Shown here one piece after another: positions 63,004 through 64,000 of a stretch of DNA of 64,000 bases. The stretch is taken from the NCBI RefSeq assembly GCF_022023855.1, contig NZ_CP059454.1, forward strand, positions 117,143-181,142. Direction: 5' to 3'. The stretch comes from Azospirillum brasilense (GTDB taxonomy: Bacteria > Pseudomonadota > Alphaproteobacteria > Azospirillales > Azospirillaceae). Within the stretch, counting starts at the first letter, position 1. Each line of letters starts with the position of its first letter. The notes under the pieces were generated by a model. The model was not told the origin of the DNA. It saw only the letters and a program-made list of their open reading frames with translations, and did no database searches. The position numbers were made by a program, and so were the translations under genes.

Positions 63004-64000
63004 ATGAGATCCGAAGCCGCTTTGTCCATCCCTTCCCGTTCAGGGCATAAGATCCTGCCGCTTCTGGGCAAGGTCGGGCTGACGGTGGCGCTGATCGGCT
63101 GGCTGATGGTTCAGGCCGATTGGGCGGGCATGGCGCACCGGCTGGCGAACGCGCCTCCGGGGCCGCTTCTGCTGGGGCTGGGACTGAGCGTCCTCGCTGT
63201 CCTCTTCGCCGGCGAACGCTGGCGCGCCGCCTGCCGCGCCACCGGCCTGGTGATCGGCCCGGTGAAGGCGCTGATGCTGATGACCGCCAGCCTGTTCTTC
63301 GGGCAGGTGCTTCCCGGCGCCATCGGCGGCGACGCGGTGCGCGGCTGGTTGACCTGGAAGGAGGGACAATCGCCCGGCGCGGTGATCCTGGCGCTGGTGC
63401 TCGACCGTCTGCTCGCCCTGCTCGGCGTGTGCCTGCTGCTGTTCGCCGGTTTGCCGCGGCTGGCCGCGGTCGTGCCGCCGGATATGGCCTGGATGCTGCC
63501 GGCGCTGGTCCTGCTGGGGGTGGCGGGCTTCGCCGCCGGGCTGTCCATCGACCGCTTGCCGCTGCCGGGCGCCTTGCGCACGCACCGGCTGGTGAACGCC
63601 GCCTTCACGCTGGTCGCGCGGCTGCGCGCCGCCTTCCTGGCGCCGGCCACGCTGAAGGCGCTCGGCCATAGCGTGCTGGTCCACATCTGCACGCTGGCCG
63701 CCACCCTGCTCTACGCGCGGGCCATCGGCCTGTCCCTCGGCCCGTTCGACATCCTGGCGGTGATGCCGACCGCGATCATCGCGACGGCGCTGCCGATCTC
63801 GCTGAACGGCTGGGGTGTGCGCGAGGGCACCATGGTGGCCGGCTTCGCCCTGTTCGGCGTTCCGTTCGAGGACGCCCTTCTGCTTTCCCTGATGATCGGG
63901 CTGTCGGTGACGCTGACGGCCCTTCCCGGCGGCCTTGCCTGGCTCGCCCTGTCCCGCGGAAGCCGAAACGCTTCCGGAAACGCTGTTTCGGACCGTACCC
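63004..64000 (+). CDS. LPG synthase-type (UPF0104) membrane protein, 5' part
   Basis: The first 332 residues of a polytopic membrane protein; the frame is open to the window end. It has LLGKVGLTVALIGWLMVQ as first helix, the family block FFGQVLPGAIGGDAVRGW near residue 100-117, VLDRLLALLGV and ISLNGWGVREGTMVAGFALF. This is the transmembrane domain shared by AglD, MprF N-terminal parts and YbhN-like proteins, often next to GT-C or GtrB-type genes and suspected of lipid-linked transport. ATG 63004 lacks a clear ribosome site. Confidence 0.85.
   Translation, partial: MRSEAALSIPSRSGHKILPLLGKVGLTVALIGWLMVQADWAGMAHRLANAPPGPLLLGLGLSVLAVLFAGERWRAACRATGLVIGPVKALMLMTASLFFGQVLPGAIGGDAVRGWLTWKEGQSPGAVILALVLDRLLALLGVCLLLFAGLPRLAAVVPPDMAWMLPALVLLGVAGFAAGLSIDRLPLPGALRTHRLVNAAFTLVARLRAAFLAPATLKALGHSVLVHICTLAATLLYARAIGLSLGPFDILAVMPTAIIATALPISLNGWGVREGTMVAGFALFGVPFEDALLLSLMIGLSVTLTALPGGLAWLALSRGSRNASGNAVSDRT

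Overview
The window is about 66% G+C DNA with tightly packed genes. Codon use, gene families and the rml/gmd/Wzm-Wzt complement suggest an alphaproteobacterium of the Rhodospirillales, most likely Azospirillum or a close relative (inference; no marker gene is present). Almost the whole window is a surface and secreted-glycan locus. No rRNA, tRNA, CRISPR or transposase gene was found.

Layout. 1-4.4 kb: GDP-mannose dehydratase (cut by the window edge), a second dehydratase-like SDR, an ABC exporter pair (Wzm, short Wzt) and GDP-L-fucose synthase. 4.4-10.8 kb: a family 2 glycosyltransferase, then a type I secretion ABC transporter and adaptor, and a Sel1-repeat protein. 10.8-15.2 kb (minus): a GNAT acetyltransferase and the rmlCBDA operon for dTDP-L-rhamnose. 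15.4-18.9 kb (minus): a GT4 enzyme and a serralysin-type RTX metalloprotease. 19.3-20.5 kb: an L-2-hydroxyglutarate oxidase-like flavoprotein, followed by a gene-free stretch with paired hairpins.

20.9-29.1 kb is a compositionally distinct island, down to about 35% G+C at 22.14-22.38 kb. It holds a WecE-like sugar aminotransferase, a GT-C membrane glycosyltransferase, and a minus-strand operon (WbqC-like protein, polyprenyl-phosphate-type GT2, methyltransferase, PglD-like acetyltransferase, beta-propeller glycosidase-like protein). Divergent from that operon are a small SMR-type membrane protein and a zinc-ribbon methyltransferase. Together these have the parts expected of a periplasmic glycan-decoration system carrying a 4-amino-4,6-dideoxy sugar.

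29.3-38.9 kb (minus): gmhA, methyltransferases, GT4, a giant TPR/GT2/GT4 protein with a C-terminal ChW-like region, and an RTX-repeat protein with its own terminator. 39.3-46.2 kb: GT4, a second Wzm with a terminator, then on the minus strand a Wzt with a C-terminal cargo domain, an acyltransferase and methyltransferases, which suggests export of a modified or capped chain.

46.3-60.2 kb: two giant tandem glycosyltransferases (GT11-coiled coil-GT2-GT4 and GT11-coiled coil-GT2-GT2-GT4) whose first 470 residues are nearly identical and lie in 1.5-kb direct repeats, then galE and two more GT4-containing enzymes. 60.4-64 kb: an FkbM methyltransferase, a GT-C membrane protein and a truncated LPG-synthase-type membrane protein. 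GDP-fucose made by the left-end genes is a logical donor for the GT11 domains.
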